64,000 nucleotides of DNA. Origin: Quillaja saponaria. Its lineage: Eukaryota; Streptophyta; Magnoliopsida; Fabales; Quillajaceae. Below, piece by piece: positions 1 to 11,201 of this stretch. Position numbers and translations under genes: made by a program. The stretch lies in the NCBI GenBank assembly GCA_029379385.1, contig CM055609.1, positions 8,308,001 to 8,372,000 on the forward strand. Reading direction: 5' to 3'. The notes under the pieces were generated by a model. The model did no database searches, was not told the origin of the DNA, and was given only the letters and a program-made list of their open reading frames with translations. Each line of letters opens with the position of its first letter. The stretch's first letter is position 1.

Positions 1-1
1 T

Positions 2-1441
2 GTTCATGTCCTAGGTCTTCTTGAACCGTTTGTTACTAAGGTATTTTATATTTTTGGGCTTGCTAGTTTCAACATATTCTGTTAACATTCTGTACAAATG
101 TTGAAGCTTTCTTCTTATTATATATGTGAATTCTTCTACAATTTTCTTGTTCACATCATATCCTCAGAAGTAGACCATTTTATGCTCATGTTCTTTGCAC
201 CTCTCAGTTAAACGGCATAAGCTACTTTGAGCTGGGCTTGCAAATAGCAAGGATTATTGATATTTTAGACTAGGCAAATGCTGTGGAAAAAAATGATATT
301 CATCTATGGTATGGCCGTATGGGATAAGGAAGATTTTTTGCGACTGTACTAATTGGTAAAGAATTACTTGTATTACCTGCTCCATTAATTGCATACATGC
401 AGCCCTTTTTGGCTTAGGAGATAAAATGAAACCTATACTTGGTAAAGTTAAGCAGCTGGACTTGTCTCGAAGTATGAGACTGGGAAATCTTCATACTAAT
501 ATGTGATGGTGATCAGACAACCAGTGGACTTCACCTTTCTCTTTCTAAAGAATTTGCTTTTGCTGAATCCTATGTAGATTTCCACCTGGAATTTTGGCCA
601 AATGATAGATTCTACACGGAGATGGAGGTTGGCTGGCATCCAACGTTTGTGTGAGTTCTTCTCAATGAGGAGGGTTCTGGTTACTACTAAGCCAATGCAT
701 CTGGAATAATGTAAGAGTATAGAGTATGGAGCAATAATATACAATGACTAACTAATGTTTAGACTTGTTATGAGGAACTAGAGATAAGGATATAATGTCT
801 ATCGATTTTGAGAGTGTCTGGGGTTCACAGTTAATGGTATTATCCCAAGTTCAACAGCATGTTAGGTAGTATGGTGTGTATAGTTGTTTTGAACCCATCC
901 TTGGACTGCTAATTTGTTTGAATTAACAGTTTGTAAAGCTACATGTAGCTCTGTTTGTACTAGAACTGATTTCTAATTGCAGGCTGGTGTGATGGTAATT
1001 CCCGTGGTTGGTATACTACCGGACAAGAATGCATTTACGCCAGTTCTCAATGCAGCAGAAGTTGAAGTCATATTTGATGCTCCTTTGGACATGTTCCTTA
1101 AGGTTTTATTCTTCCACTTCCTTATCTACCTTAGAACAATGTGCATTGATAAAACCAATCTCAAATAAATTTATCTCTGGCATTTAATTTATTTATGGTG
1201 TGCCATGCAGGATGACAATAGGAGATCAGAGGAGAGAGAGTGGATGGGGGACAAGTATCTCTTACATTTTTTTGACTTTGAGGTTGATAACAAGAAGCAT
1301 GTGATATGGGCTCTAACTGCAGGAATCTTAATTAAGGCGGCCTCAGTTCTATACCAGCAGCAACCAGAGTTCCCAGAGCGGAGACCTAAGTTTTGGAGTG
1401 CAAATGCTGCTGATAATGATAATACTGCTTTGGCATCATAG
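2..1441 (+). CDS. NUDT11-like: Nudix CoA diphosphatase, copy A (3' part, cut by window edge)
   Basis: This is the 3' part of a Nudix hydrolase of the plant CoA-diphosphatase group, which cleaves CoA and related dinucleoside diphosphates. Three coding exons are visible: 2-40 (ends EPFVTK, donor GT at 41), 983-1102 (begins AGVMVIPVVG, 40 codons, ends DMFLK) and 1211-1441 (begins DDNRRSEEREWMGDKY, stop TAG at 1439). All junctions are phase 0 with GT-AG introns. The Nudix box exon lies outside the window. The exons align throughout with the complete copy at 3797-6634, and intron stretches (about 230-330 and 800-860) also resemble that copy, so the two are tandem duplicates. No break is seen in the visible part. 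Confidence 0.88.
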
Positions 1442-2199
1442 GTCCAAATCTAATTTACTAATTTTTATACATCATGCTATCCTTTGTTTACTGTAACAGT
1501 TTCATTTCGTTTCTGAGGAATTAGCTGGAGTCTAATATATGCTATATGGGACTTTTGCAATGCTTTTCCTTTTCTTCATTTAAAAAAAATTATTCCAACC
1601 TTCTCTGTGCTCATGCAATTTTTTTTGGACTTCTCTCTTCTTTTCAGAAATTTCATGAACCTCCAGTAATATTTAAAGTGGCTGAATTAACTCTTCTTCG
1701 TGATTGATATTTGATACTAAGTAACAGAACCATTAACACAGAGATCATATATTGGTGAAAGTGTGTGGCTAAATGATTGAAACCTCATTTTCCTTATATC
1801 AGAGAGTGCTTCTCTTGCTTTGAATGCTAACAAAGGTATTTTCATGCTTTAGTTCTGTGTTTTATATACTATTTTCCATGAAATATGGTTTATAGGAGTT
1901 TGTTGCAAAACTCTCCTGGAAATTCTTTTTCCTTGGATTTCATGTTTGACAAGACCTATGTTAATTTCATCTTCCTGATATGCATAACCAATCTAAGTAT
2001 ATTATTTTTACCTGGAGTCTTAACATATCTGGAAACTGTTGCAAGAAATTTGGTGCAATTGCAAGCTCATCTTTTTATTTATTTTTTATGAGTAAATTAC
2101 TTCAACCTCCACTTTCTTTTTGGAAAAAAATGATAACACAGACATCTCTGTTTCTTTCCAGAAATTTCATTATTCCCGCCATTTTGTACAAATGACTGC
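1442..2199. other. Intergenic, downstream of Nudix copy A
   Basis: AT-rich flank with no convincing coding sequence. The short open frames here have no family resemblance. It separates copy A from the decayed copy B. Confidence 0.5.
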
Positions 2200-2430
2200 A
2201 AGTGGTTCCCGTCATTGGCAAACAAAATGACAAGAAAGCATTCAAGCCTACTCCAAATCCTGCCAAAGCGAAATCGTTGTTACACCCTTGGAAATGTTTC
2301 TTATCTCCTGTTTCCATTTCTGTCTTGAGCTTCTTTACATGAATTTGAAAGTAATATTTGATATTCCAATTAGGATGAAAACAGAAGAGAAGAGAGAGAG
2401 AGTGGGTGGGTGGCAAACTAGTATTTGATA
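2200..2430 (+). pseudogene. Decayed Nudix hydrolase copy B (remnants of last two exons)
   Basis: Two patches resemble the last two exons of the flanking Nudix genes. Bases about 2203-2315 match the exon starting VMVIPVIG: recognisable pieces include tggttcccgtcattggca, a GACAAGAAAGCATT block and a CACCCTTGGAAATGTT block, but the middle is frameshifted. Bases 2373-about 2430 begin with gatgaaaacagaagag after an attag acceptor and match the start of the last exon (DENRRAEEREW), then diverge. No open frame joins them. The order and spacing mimic a gene, so this looks like a third tandem copy that has decayed and not a processed insertion. Confidence 0.7.
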
Positions 2431-3796
2431 CTGCTATTAGGCTATACATCTCTTTGACTAGGAAATTTAGCTTCTACAATTTTTTTACTGACTTTTCAAT
2501 TTTCTGCCTGTGTAATGATTAACTGTAGCGCTGTTCATGCAGGTTGTTAATCATAAACAAAGAGCTATATAATCTGAGGGCTGAGTTAAGGAGTTTATAT
2601 ATTACAGGATTCAATTTTTTTTCCATTGACTTGCAGAAGAGCTTTCAAGGTACTAAGAATTATAGGGATAGTGATGTATGGCACTTTAGTAAGTTAATAT
2701 ATATATTCATATGTTTAAATTAGAACATATTACTAATTTCTGTTTCCTTCTTACCATGCCGAAGCCCACACTTCACAAAAATTGAAAGTTACCTTCTTCA
2801 GGACTACAAGTACATACTTTGATGCATAAAACCTCACACGTACCAAGAGAGATGATTCTAACAACTTGGTGTGTCAGTATGCTACTTGTCATTTTTGTAA
2901 ATGAACATCCATAAGTTGTAAACTTGTAACTTAAATACAAGTTAATTACAAGTAAATTTGCTCTGTGGTACAATAAAATTCTGCTGTTCAATAACGGCAA
3001 CTAATTTTGAGGTTAAGGGGTCTTGTCTCGTTCTTACCATGGTTAACAACTTGTCATTTTGATGGGTCAGGTCAACTCTCACTGTTGAAACTTGAAATAA
3101 TAAAAAGATGAAAAACCGACCCGCCTAGAGTTAACTCCGAGTCAAGGGTCTGACTGACTGACCATCCACCGCTCTGATATGGCAACAAGCAATTCAATCA
3201 GCTGTTCTAAGATACTCCTATCTTTTGTTTAACTCACTTCTAGCTTTAACAGCAAATTTAAAATTTCATAAGAAAAAGTTGGGCAAAAAAAATGTAGTAT
3301 CTAAATGAGCACATTCTTCTATTGACTACCTATTTTCTCTACCAAAATTGTTATCCAAATAATAGATTGATTGCTAAAAATAGATTCCCTGAAATATTTT
3401 TATTTTTCATTCTATTGCATAATTCCGTTTAACCTATCTAAATAGTATGATATTAGATTGAATCATGATCAAATCTAATTTACGATTTATTTGATTAATC
3501 TGTTTTAAATAAAAATTTAATCGATTTAACTCAAGTTATATTTAAATTAACAGTTATGAGTTTTATTCAATTCAATTCAAACTTAAAAACCCAATTAACA
3601 AGAAAAAAATTTGATTCAACATGATATTCAAGCTGTAATCTAGCCAGAGGTCAATTATCATCCCATACTTAAATGAGTTACAAGTTATTAGAATTATGAC
3701 ACATTAGTTTGTAATACAGAAGCATAGGCAAACGCCCAAATCAAAGCATTGCAAGCTGAGTAGGAAAGACCATCAGCGGCCTGCCCACACGGCTTG
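2431..3796. other. Intergenic, upstream of complete Nudix gene
   Basis: AT-rich sequence with no supported gene. The last 100-150 bases are presumably the promoter and 5' leader of the Nudix gene at 3797. No clear TATA element was picked out. Confidence 0.4.
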
Positions 3797-6634
3797 ATGG
3801 ATTCAAAGAGGCTTGCACGAAGAGGTTCTCAGAGAATAGAAGCTTTGGCTCAACATTTTCGATCCTCTTCACCTTCATCTACCAGTGGCATCAATTCTAC
3901 GCAATACAAAATCAAACCCACAAAAAGAGCTGCAGTTCTGGTCTGCCTTTTTGAAGGGGACGATGGGAAGCTACGAGTAATTCTCACCAAGCGAGCTTCA
4001 TCTCTTTCAACTCACTCCGGTGAGAGACAATTTCACCTTAGGATTCTTGAATTGGGTTTTGTTGATTCTCTGAGGTGATGAAAGTTGGTAATTTTTTGTG
4101 TTTTTAATCTATTTGACGAAATGCCAAAATGGGTTTGTTTGGTTGCAGGTGAGGTTGCGCTGCCCGGTGGGAAAAGAGAGGAAGGTGATGCTAGTTATGT
4201 GGAGACGGCATTGAGGGAGGCTAAGGAGGAGATTGGCTTGGACCCTTCTCTTGTTAATGTCATAACTACTCTAGAACCATTTGTAACTAAGGTACATAAA
4301 TTTTCTTTCGGATTTTTCTGTTCAGTTCACATGCTGTGGAAATCTTAAATCATCTTGCTTTTTTATGTGTGCTATGAATTCTGCAAGAAACATTAATGTG
4401 CTTCATCACATTATAGTCATTGAAGCAGATCCTGTTTTCATACCTTTCAAAGGGCATGAGCTCCCTTGAGATGGGTAGGCAAATAGAAAGGATCATCAAT
4501 ATGTTTGACTAGGCAAGGCTATGGAAGGAAAACAACATTTCTCTATTGCATGAGATAAAGCAAAATATGAATTTTATTATTTTGTGATCATTTTGTGCAC
4601 ATCCAATGATTCAAGAAAACCTGTCTCACACCATTTATCCTACAAGAAAAGGCACCAAAAGACTTCAACGTTCTCTCAAGTAATTTCCTTTGCAGCATCC
4701 TCTGCCTGTTTTTTGTTTTTTATTTTATTTTGCTAGACTATAGGTTACACACGAAAGGGTGGTTACAGGTTCCCACTGGGGCAATGGCTCAACCAGTGGA
4801 ATGTGGGTATTTATACAATGACAACCTACTTGACATAAATAACTTGCAATAAGGAATCAGTAATAGTGATATAGTCCAGCTTCTTGAGAATATCTGGGGT
4901 TCACATTTAATGGTATCATTCCTAATTTGAACTGCTTAAAGTCCATTTTCATGAATTTTGACAGTTTTACACTAGCTGACAAGCCTAAGGATATGCTTTT
5001 AAGTCCTTTTCTTTTTAATACTGATAGATGAACTATACAGGATGAGGTCCCTAGGGCCATGTTTTTTGTGGATGATTTGGTTTTAGTTGGTGAAACTATA
5101 ATGGTGGTCACGAGAAGCTAGAAATATGCCGATACACTCTAGAATCTAGAAGTATGCCAATACACTCTAGAATCTAGATTCTTTAGGTTAAGTAGAAGTG
5201 TAGAACTAAAACTGAGTATGTGGAGTGTAGGTTTTGCAAGGGTAGAAGGAGGAATGATGGCTTACTTAGCATCAAATTCTAACTAGTGAGCACTGTAAGT
5301 ATCTTGGATCAATATTTCAACATGATGGAGAAATAGAAGATATTTCACATAGAATTAGAACAAGTTGGCTGAATTGTAGACATATTTCTGTAGTTTTCTG
5401 TGACCGTAGGATGCCTTTCAAGCAAAAAAGGTAAGTTTTGAACTGTCATACGTCCTGCTATGGAAGATATTTCACTTAGAATTAAAATAAGTTGGCTGAA
5501 ATGTAGAAATTTTTATAGTATTGTTTGATCGTAGGATACCTTTAAATTGAAAAAGGTGAGTTTTATACAACTGTCATAGGTCCTGCTATACTTTATTGCA
5601 TGGAGTGTTGAGCTATCAAGAAGCAACAAATGAGCACCTTAGAGATGAGAAGGTTCAGATGGTTGTGTGGTAATACAAGGAAAGATAGGATAAGGAATAG
5701 AGATATTCAGTCTAAGGTAGGAGTAGCCCCGATTGGACAGAAGATAAGACAAGATCATTTAAGATGGTTTGACCATGTGCATCATAAAGATTTCAATGCT
5801 CCGGGGCAAAGATGTGAGAAGATTCAGGTTGGCCGACCAAAGAAGACTACAGGAAGACCAAAAACTACATAGGTAGTAGAAGTGGTGAGGAAAGACATGG
5901 TTATAAAAATCTTGGATGAGAACTTACTCTCACATAAGAATGAATGGAGGAAAAAGAATTCATGTAGCAGATACTAACTAGTTTTGTTAGGATCATATAG
6001 TCGACCCTAATAATTTTGAATAAGGTTTATTGTTGTTGTTGTAATCCCTAATTTGAACAGCTGTGAATAGTTGTTTAGCCCATCATTTGTTATGTCAATT
6101 GATTGCTAATTTGCTAGTTTTGATTGCTCCTCCAGTTCGTAGAGTTACATGTAGCTCTATCTCTAACTTAAGCGATTTCTGAGTGCAGTATGGTGTGATG
6201 GTAATTCCCGTGATTGGCAGACTATCGGACAAGAAGGCATTTACTCCAATTCTTAATGCAGCAGAAGTTGAAGCCATATTTTATGCACCCTTGGAAATGT
6301 TCCTTAAGGTTTCTTCTTCCAGTTCCTATGCTATATTATTCTTATAGCAAAATGTACTCGATCACAAAGAAATTTCTCTGTGGCTTTTGTTTCATGGTGT
6401 GGACTGCAGGATGAAAATAGGAGAGCGGAGGAGAGAGAGTGGATGGGGCAGAAGTATCTCTTTCATTTCTTTGACTATGAGGTTGAGAACAAGAAGTATG
6501 TGATATGGGCTCTAACTGCAGGAATCTTAATTAAGGTGGCCTCTGTTTTTTACCAGCAGCCACCGGCATTTCCAGAGCAGAGGCCTAAATTCTGGACGGC
6601 ACATCCTGCTGACAATGATAGTACTCCATCGTAG
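3797..6634 (+). CDS. NUDT11: Nudix hydrolase, CoA diphosphatase (NUDX11/15 group), copy C
   Basis: Predicted 236-residue enzyme that hydrolyses CoA-type substrates to 4'-phosphopantetheine and adenosine 3',5'-bisphosphate. Exons: 3797-4019, 4149-4291, 6189-6308 and 6410-6634; the total of 711 nt is in frame. The start is the ATG at 3797 (MDSKRLARRG). The Nudix signature lies at residues 81-105, GGKREEGD followed by REAKEEIGL, with metal-binding Glu at 98, 101 and 102. LVCLF and LRVILTKR before it, and IWALTAGILIKVASV near the C-terminus, match Arabidopsis NUDX11 as I remember it, more than NUDX15. No strong transit peptide is obvious, so a cytosolic location is likely. Intron 2 (4292-6188) is enlarged by an RTE insertion. 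The gene is probably functional: no break is seen in the coding exons. Confidence 0.92.
5116..5173 (+). repeat. 29-bp tandem duplication inside the RTE remnant
   Basis: Two copies of a 29-bp unit (ctagaa[a/g]tatgcc followed by atacactctagaat) stand head to tail directly after the RT box. Confidence 0.75.
5322..5592 (+). repeat. Internal tandem duplication (~130 bp) in the RTE remnant
   Basis: The stretch from about 5335 (gaagatatttcacatagaat) to 5460 recurs from about 5463 (gaagatatttcacttagaat) to 5592 with scattered differences. Both copies include the segment encoding the RTE GWLxW...CDRRMP region and end in gtcctgctat. This is a post-insertion or ancestral duplication of part of the RT-connection region. 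Confidence 0.65.
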
Positions 6635-7464
6635 GCCCAAATTTTAATTTAACCTGTCCTATACATCATGTTTCTCTTTGTATGATTTACTCATTTTTTC
6701 AAGTTACTTTATTAGAACCATAGATTCTTAAATAATATATGAAAATGAAATTCTTTTGCATAACGTCTTGTTTCTTTTATGTCTTGCACTAGCGTACTTC
6801 TCGTAACAAAGGTGGTTGAATTCACATAAATCATCTCTTCGGAAGTAGAAGTTCTTATATACTAGTCGAAATTTCAAACTTGCTAAGGAGAAAAACACAA
6901 TTCCGCCGATGTCATGGGAAAATGTAATGTGCAGTTCATTAAATCCCTACTAGAAAGGGAACTTGACTACATGAAAGCTTTTCTCTCACTCATTTTATTT
7001 CCTGTTGTGTAATTGTGTTTATATACATTTTTGCTGGATTGAACAATCAAATTTGGAGCTTGTTACCTCAGCAACTTTTCAATAAGTTCATGATTAAATA
7101 TAATAGAAATCCATAGAACTTTCTTTGGACATTACTGAAATTGATCAGAAACAAAGCAAGGTGAAAATTGAAATCAAAACACCATTGAATTCATTTAATT
7201 CGAGTCTGCAAAAATAAAATCCCTGGTGCTATGACACAATGTCATATGTAAAGTACTTCCGTGAAATAAATCAAAAACTAGAATAAGACCTTGCATGCAT
7301 AAGCATGCTACTGACCAAGTGTACATGGAAACTTGAATCCTGCTGATGATTAAGGAGAATTTAACTCCCTCCAAAAAGAGGAAAACAAAACTTAAAAGAT
7401 ATAAATAAAGAAAAAGGTAATCTGCTTCAGGAAATTACACTAATAGACCTTAATACTACCAGCC
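6635..7464. other. Intergenic between convergent NUDT11 and CHLI
   Basis: The two genes point toward each other, so this stretch holds both 3' UTRs and terminators. No coding sequence or repeat is recognised. Confidence 0.5.
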
Positions 7465-9525
7465 TCAGGTAAACACCTCGTAAAATTTCTCAATGACAAG
7501 TAATCCTGAGTCTATTGTCTCCAAGGGATCCTTCCGAAGACGGTGTCTCAAGCAGTTAGTGATGACAGTAGCTATATCCTCTGAAGTTACTTTGTCTCTT
7601 CCCTTCAGGGCAGCCAGAGCCTTGGCAGCTCTATTTGTTACTATATCTCCTCTCAATCCATCAACATTCAAATCTGCACAGACCTTGGAGATTTTCACCT
7701 TGAGTTCATGATCAATCTGAACAGAAGAAAGACCACTCCTAGCCATGGTAATTTGCTGCTGGAGCTTTTCTTGCTCTGCTTTGTAAGTATCCCGAAATTC
7801 CTTAGGATTCCTGTCAAACCGAGATCTCTCCTCCACTATCTTCACTCTTAGCTCAGCATCCCTTACAGTACTGACTTGAGCATGCATCCCAAACCGATCA
7901 AGTAACTGTGGCCTTAGCTCCCCTTCTTCTGGGTTGCCTGAGCCGATTAGGATAAAACGAGCAGGATGTGAAATCGAAATACCCTCTCTCTCCACTGTAT
8001 TCCAACCTGAGGCAGCAGAATCCAACAAAACATCCACTAAGTGATCATCGAGAAGATTAACTTCATCAACATATAGAATTCCTCTATTAGCTTTAGCGAG
8101 AAGGCCTGGCTCAAATGCCTTGACGCCCTCAGTGAGGGCCTTTTCAATGTCAATTGTTCCACAGACCCTATCCTCCGTGGCTCCTAGTGGTAAATCAACC
8201 ATGTTAATTTTGGTCATGACAACCTGAAGTTGCTCTCCTTTGATGACACTCTCCCTCACTTCAATACCCATGGACTCTGGATCTTCTGGATCTGAATTAT
8301 ATGGATCACCAGCAACCATCTTGATTTCAGGAAGCAGATCAACCAACGACCTAACAGCTGTGGATTTTCCAGTTCCCCTATCACCCATAATCATGACACC
8401 TCCAATCTTGGGATCAATGACATTGAGGAGAAGGCAAAGTTTCATCTCATCCTGTCCTACTATAGCAGCAAATGGATACACTGGCCTCTGGCTTTCTTTA
8501 GAGGCAATCTTCTGGGCCTGCAAATCACATGTTCACAAACTTCATATAGAACAGGCTATTGAGATGTGATTAGACAGTGTAAGTAGACTCATAACACAGG
8601 CAGGTCCTTCTCCAAAACACAACTCCGGTGAGGAAGACTCAGGGTCTAGGATCTGTGCACGTGTGCCCGTTAGCTGATGGTGTTTTTTACTGATGTTCTT
8701 AACAAGACCGTTTAAATAGCTTCGCGAGGTATGCCTAAACCCCAATGGAATTTAATCATTCTGGTTATTCTAGATCTATGGTCATCAAAAAATAGGCTAC
8801 ATTAAGTCCAAATGTTATTCTTAATAGTCTTGCAATAGACAACCACAAAATTTGCTTCCTTTCACATGTCTAATCTTCTTTAGTTATTTAGACATGAAAT
8901 TTAGAGCTATGTGAACTATTAAAAAATGAAAAGTATGTCGTAAGTCTGCATTGCCTTCATAACATTTCTTTAAATGATAATGATGAACAAAAGTATAAGT
9001 TCTTTCAACAAACATCTAGTACGCAACCACTTTTCTCCAGCCTCCCCCAGAAGCAAAAATTCTAGGGTACCAAAAAAAAAAAATGAGCTACCTGTTCTAC
9101 AGCGTTCACTTCAGTGGCAACACTGGAAACCGAGAATTGAGATCTTCCCTTTATACCATGAATACCAATTCCTCCATAAAACTTCCTCCCACAATTCTGT
9201 CCTGCAAACACATATGCTCAACATCATTAACAAACAACAAGAACAACTAACCACTAACCTCTCCCCCCTCAAACACCCAATAATCTAAAAAATTCAGAAC
9301 CCAGTACAGAGAACACCAAATAGTAATTGGGTTTGTCCCATAGCACCAAAAAGATGAGAAATTGTAAAGCCAAAATAAGATTCTGGTACTAAAATGAAGT
9401 ATAGCTTTGTCGAGGAATGTACCTGTTGATACAGAAAGGGAATGAATGAAAGACTTGGAAGTAGGGGAAGTGAAGTATCGAGAAGCTAAAATTGCAGTTG
9501 AGGAAGTTCCTACAGTGGATGCCAT
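7465..9525 (-). CDS. CHLI: Magnesium-chelatase subunit I, chloroplastic
   Basis: The AAA+ ATPase subunit of the plastid Mg-chelatase, which inserts Mg2+ into protoporphyrin IX at the chlorophyll branch point together with CHLD, CHLH and GUN4. Three exons in transcript order: 9525-9423 (start ATG at 9525, [15 protein letters not shown]), 9201-9092 and 8517-7465 (stop TGA at 7467-7465). This gives 1266 nt and 421 residues, close to the usual 420-425. The Ser/Thr-rich N-terminus of about 60 residues is a chloroplast transit peptide. Walker A is GDRGTGKST at 116-124 and Walker B ILYVDEVN at 218-225. The sensor region [13 protein letters not shown] and DRFGMHAQV follow, and [14 protein letters not shown] ends the protein. 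Introns are GT-AG (8518-9091 and 9202-9422). The gene appears intact. Confidence 0.96.
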
Positions 9526-11201
9526 TTGCAAGCGTAGTAGACGTTGAAGGTCCTGTGTTTATTGACAGTCACAGCTCAACATGGTCTCTATTGGTGTGTT
9601 GGGTTGCGGATAAGAGGATAGACTTCGGTCGTATCCTACGGCCAACGCCCTTCTCTTTTGCTTTGTTGCAAGATTGAGAAAATAAAAATGAAATTATTAA
9701 AATGCAAAACAAAGAGTAAAGTAGAAAAGAAGAGAACAGGAGGGAGACCGGAGAGAAAAAGATGTGGCTGAAATGGGATTCAGCCTTTCAGGTTTGTAAT
9801 TTTTGACTGGTTAACAAAAATTTATGTATGTTGTTACACAGTAAAATTTGATTTTTCATTAGAATTAAGATCCGTTAGAATTATTTATAATTTATGAGTT
9901 TTTTTTTTAAGTATTTAGCAGTTTGATAGGTGTGATGGTAATTTTTTTTTTTTTTCCGTTTGAAAAGTGAATAACTCATACCACATAAATTAAAATAATA
10001 GTCAAAAATTACTTTGTAGTTGACTCTTGTGAGTTATATGCACTCTAATCTTCTTCTTTTCAACCAACTAATGTTAGACTTGAGGTATTATAGTTGGTGG
10101 GTGACAACTGATAATATAACATTATGTGAAGTACTCGACTGTCAATGATGGTATATACACATAATTAATGATGTAATTTTTTTAAAATTGTAATTGTTAT
10201 CCATAAAATTGAAGTTAGTGTTTTATATTTGTTTTTCACTTTCTTGGATTGAGTTAAGAGTTAAAATATTAATTCTAAAGGGTACAACAAACTAAAAGAA
10301 TTAGAATTAAACAATTCAATTCTATGTATTTAAAGGGAATTGAAATTAACAAAAACGATAAGAATGTGACGTCCAAATAATATATGACAATTAAGTGGAG
10401 TTTTAAAGACTATTTCATTTAAAAAAAATAATACTCCTTCCTTCAGAGCAGAGCAGCAAGGGTTAAAAAAAAAGTATGTAAAGTTTGATAATATGTTTCT
10501 AATTTTAACTACAGAGAAATACAATTGTTTTTTTTAATTGAAATTGATGTTAATTAGTTGATAAAGTTAGATCCAACTTAAATTAGAAGGCAGTGATATT
10601 TCACTTTTTAAAGGGTAACATTTTGGTTGGGATAAATTTAAAATCAATATGTCACTAATGGAGCGGGTTTCAATTCATTAAGATACCCAAAATATAGCAA
10701 TTTGTTAAAAATACTTGTGTTATTTTATTTACATTTAAACCAACCACAACATTTTGGTGTTATTAACTTGTTACTTATTTGGAATCAACATACCAAAATT
10801 ACCCAATAGCAAATTCTGAAAAATAAATTCTCCGCTAATTTAATTTTGACAGAAGGTAATAATAAGATTACATAGACTATGTTTTGAAGGTATACTTCCT
10901 TGATTGGGATTTCTTAAAACTATAGGAATGAAAGTGAATTTTAAAACAAATTATATAGGCAAAAAGTATACTTTTTTTATAGTTGATGAAAAAGTATTTA
11001 TACAGACAAATTACAGGAAGAAACACAAATATAAAACAACAATCACACAAGAGATTTAGTTTGATTCATCATGATCCCTAATCTCGTTTCCTAATCCCAT
11101 TCGGGTTCGTAGATCTCATTCTTTTTTTATCACAAAATTTATTATCTAAAATCCACAGCTAAGAAATTGATCAACAAAGCACTGACAATAGCAACCCTAA
11201 G
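9526..11201. other. Intergenic: CHLI upstream region and BAHD downstream region
   Basis: The part next to 9525 is the CHLI promoter and 5' leader. The rest is AT-rich with no gene. Bases about 10016-10092 (gttgactcttgtgagttata and following) resemble 32559-32640, so a dispersed repeat fragment lies here. Confidence 0.5.
10016..10092 (+). repeat. Fragment of a dispersed repeat shared with 32559-32640
   Basis: Both places carry agttgactcttgtgagttat, then a pyrimidine-rich stretch, a caacca...atgt[g/t][g/a]gact segment and a gtattata/gtattaca end. It is probably a relic of a small LTR or non-autonomous element; the family is not identified. Confidence 0.5.

Larger units (their letters stand above)
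4937..6046 (+). mobile_element. 5'-truncated RTE-clade non-LTR retrotransposon in Nudix intron 2
   Basis: A 1.1-kb LINE remnant. Around 5059-5110 the reverse transcriptase box reads MFFVDDLVLVGET (the xxDD motif). The frame at 5630-5872 encodes the usual C-terminal part of plant RTE proteins (EMRRFRWLCGNTRKDRIRN, then LRWFDHVHHK). It ends in gtcgaccc and a TTG-repeat tail (about 6028-6042), typical of RTE elements. Flanking 16-bp direct repeats at 4921-4936 and 6047-6062 (cctaatttgaac[t/a]gct) are the target-site duplication, with one mismatch. Many frameshifts and stops make it inactive, and the 5' two thirds are missing. Confidence 0.85.

Noticed and set aside
7493..8569. Plus-strand open frames across the CHLI gene
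   Set aside because: They are antisense shadows of the CHLI coding exon and show no family features.
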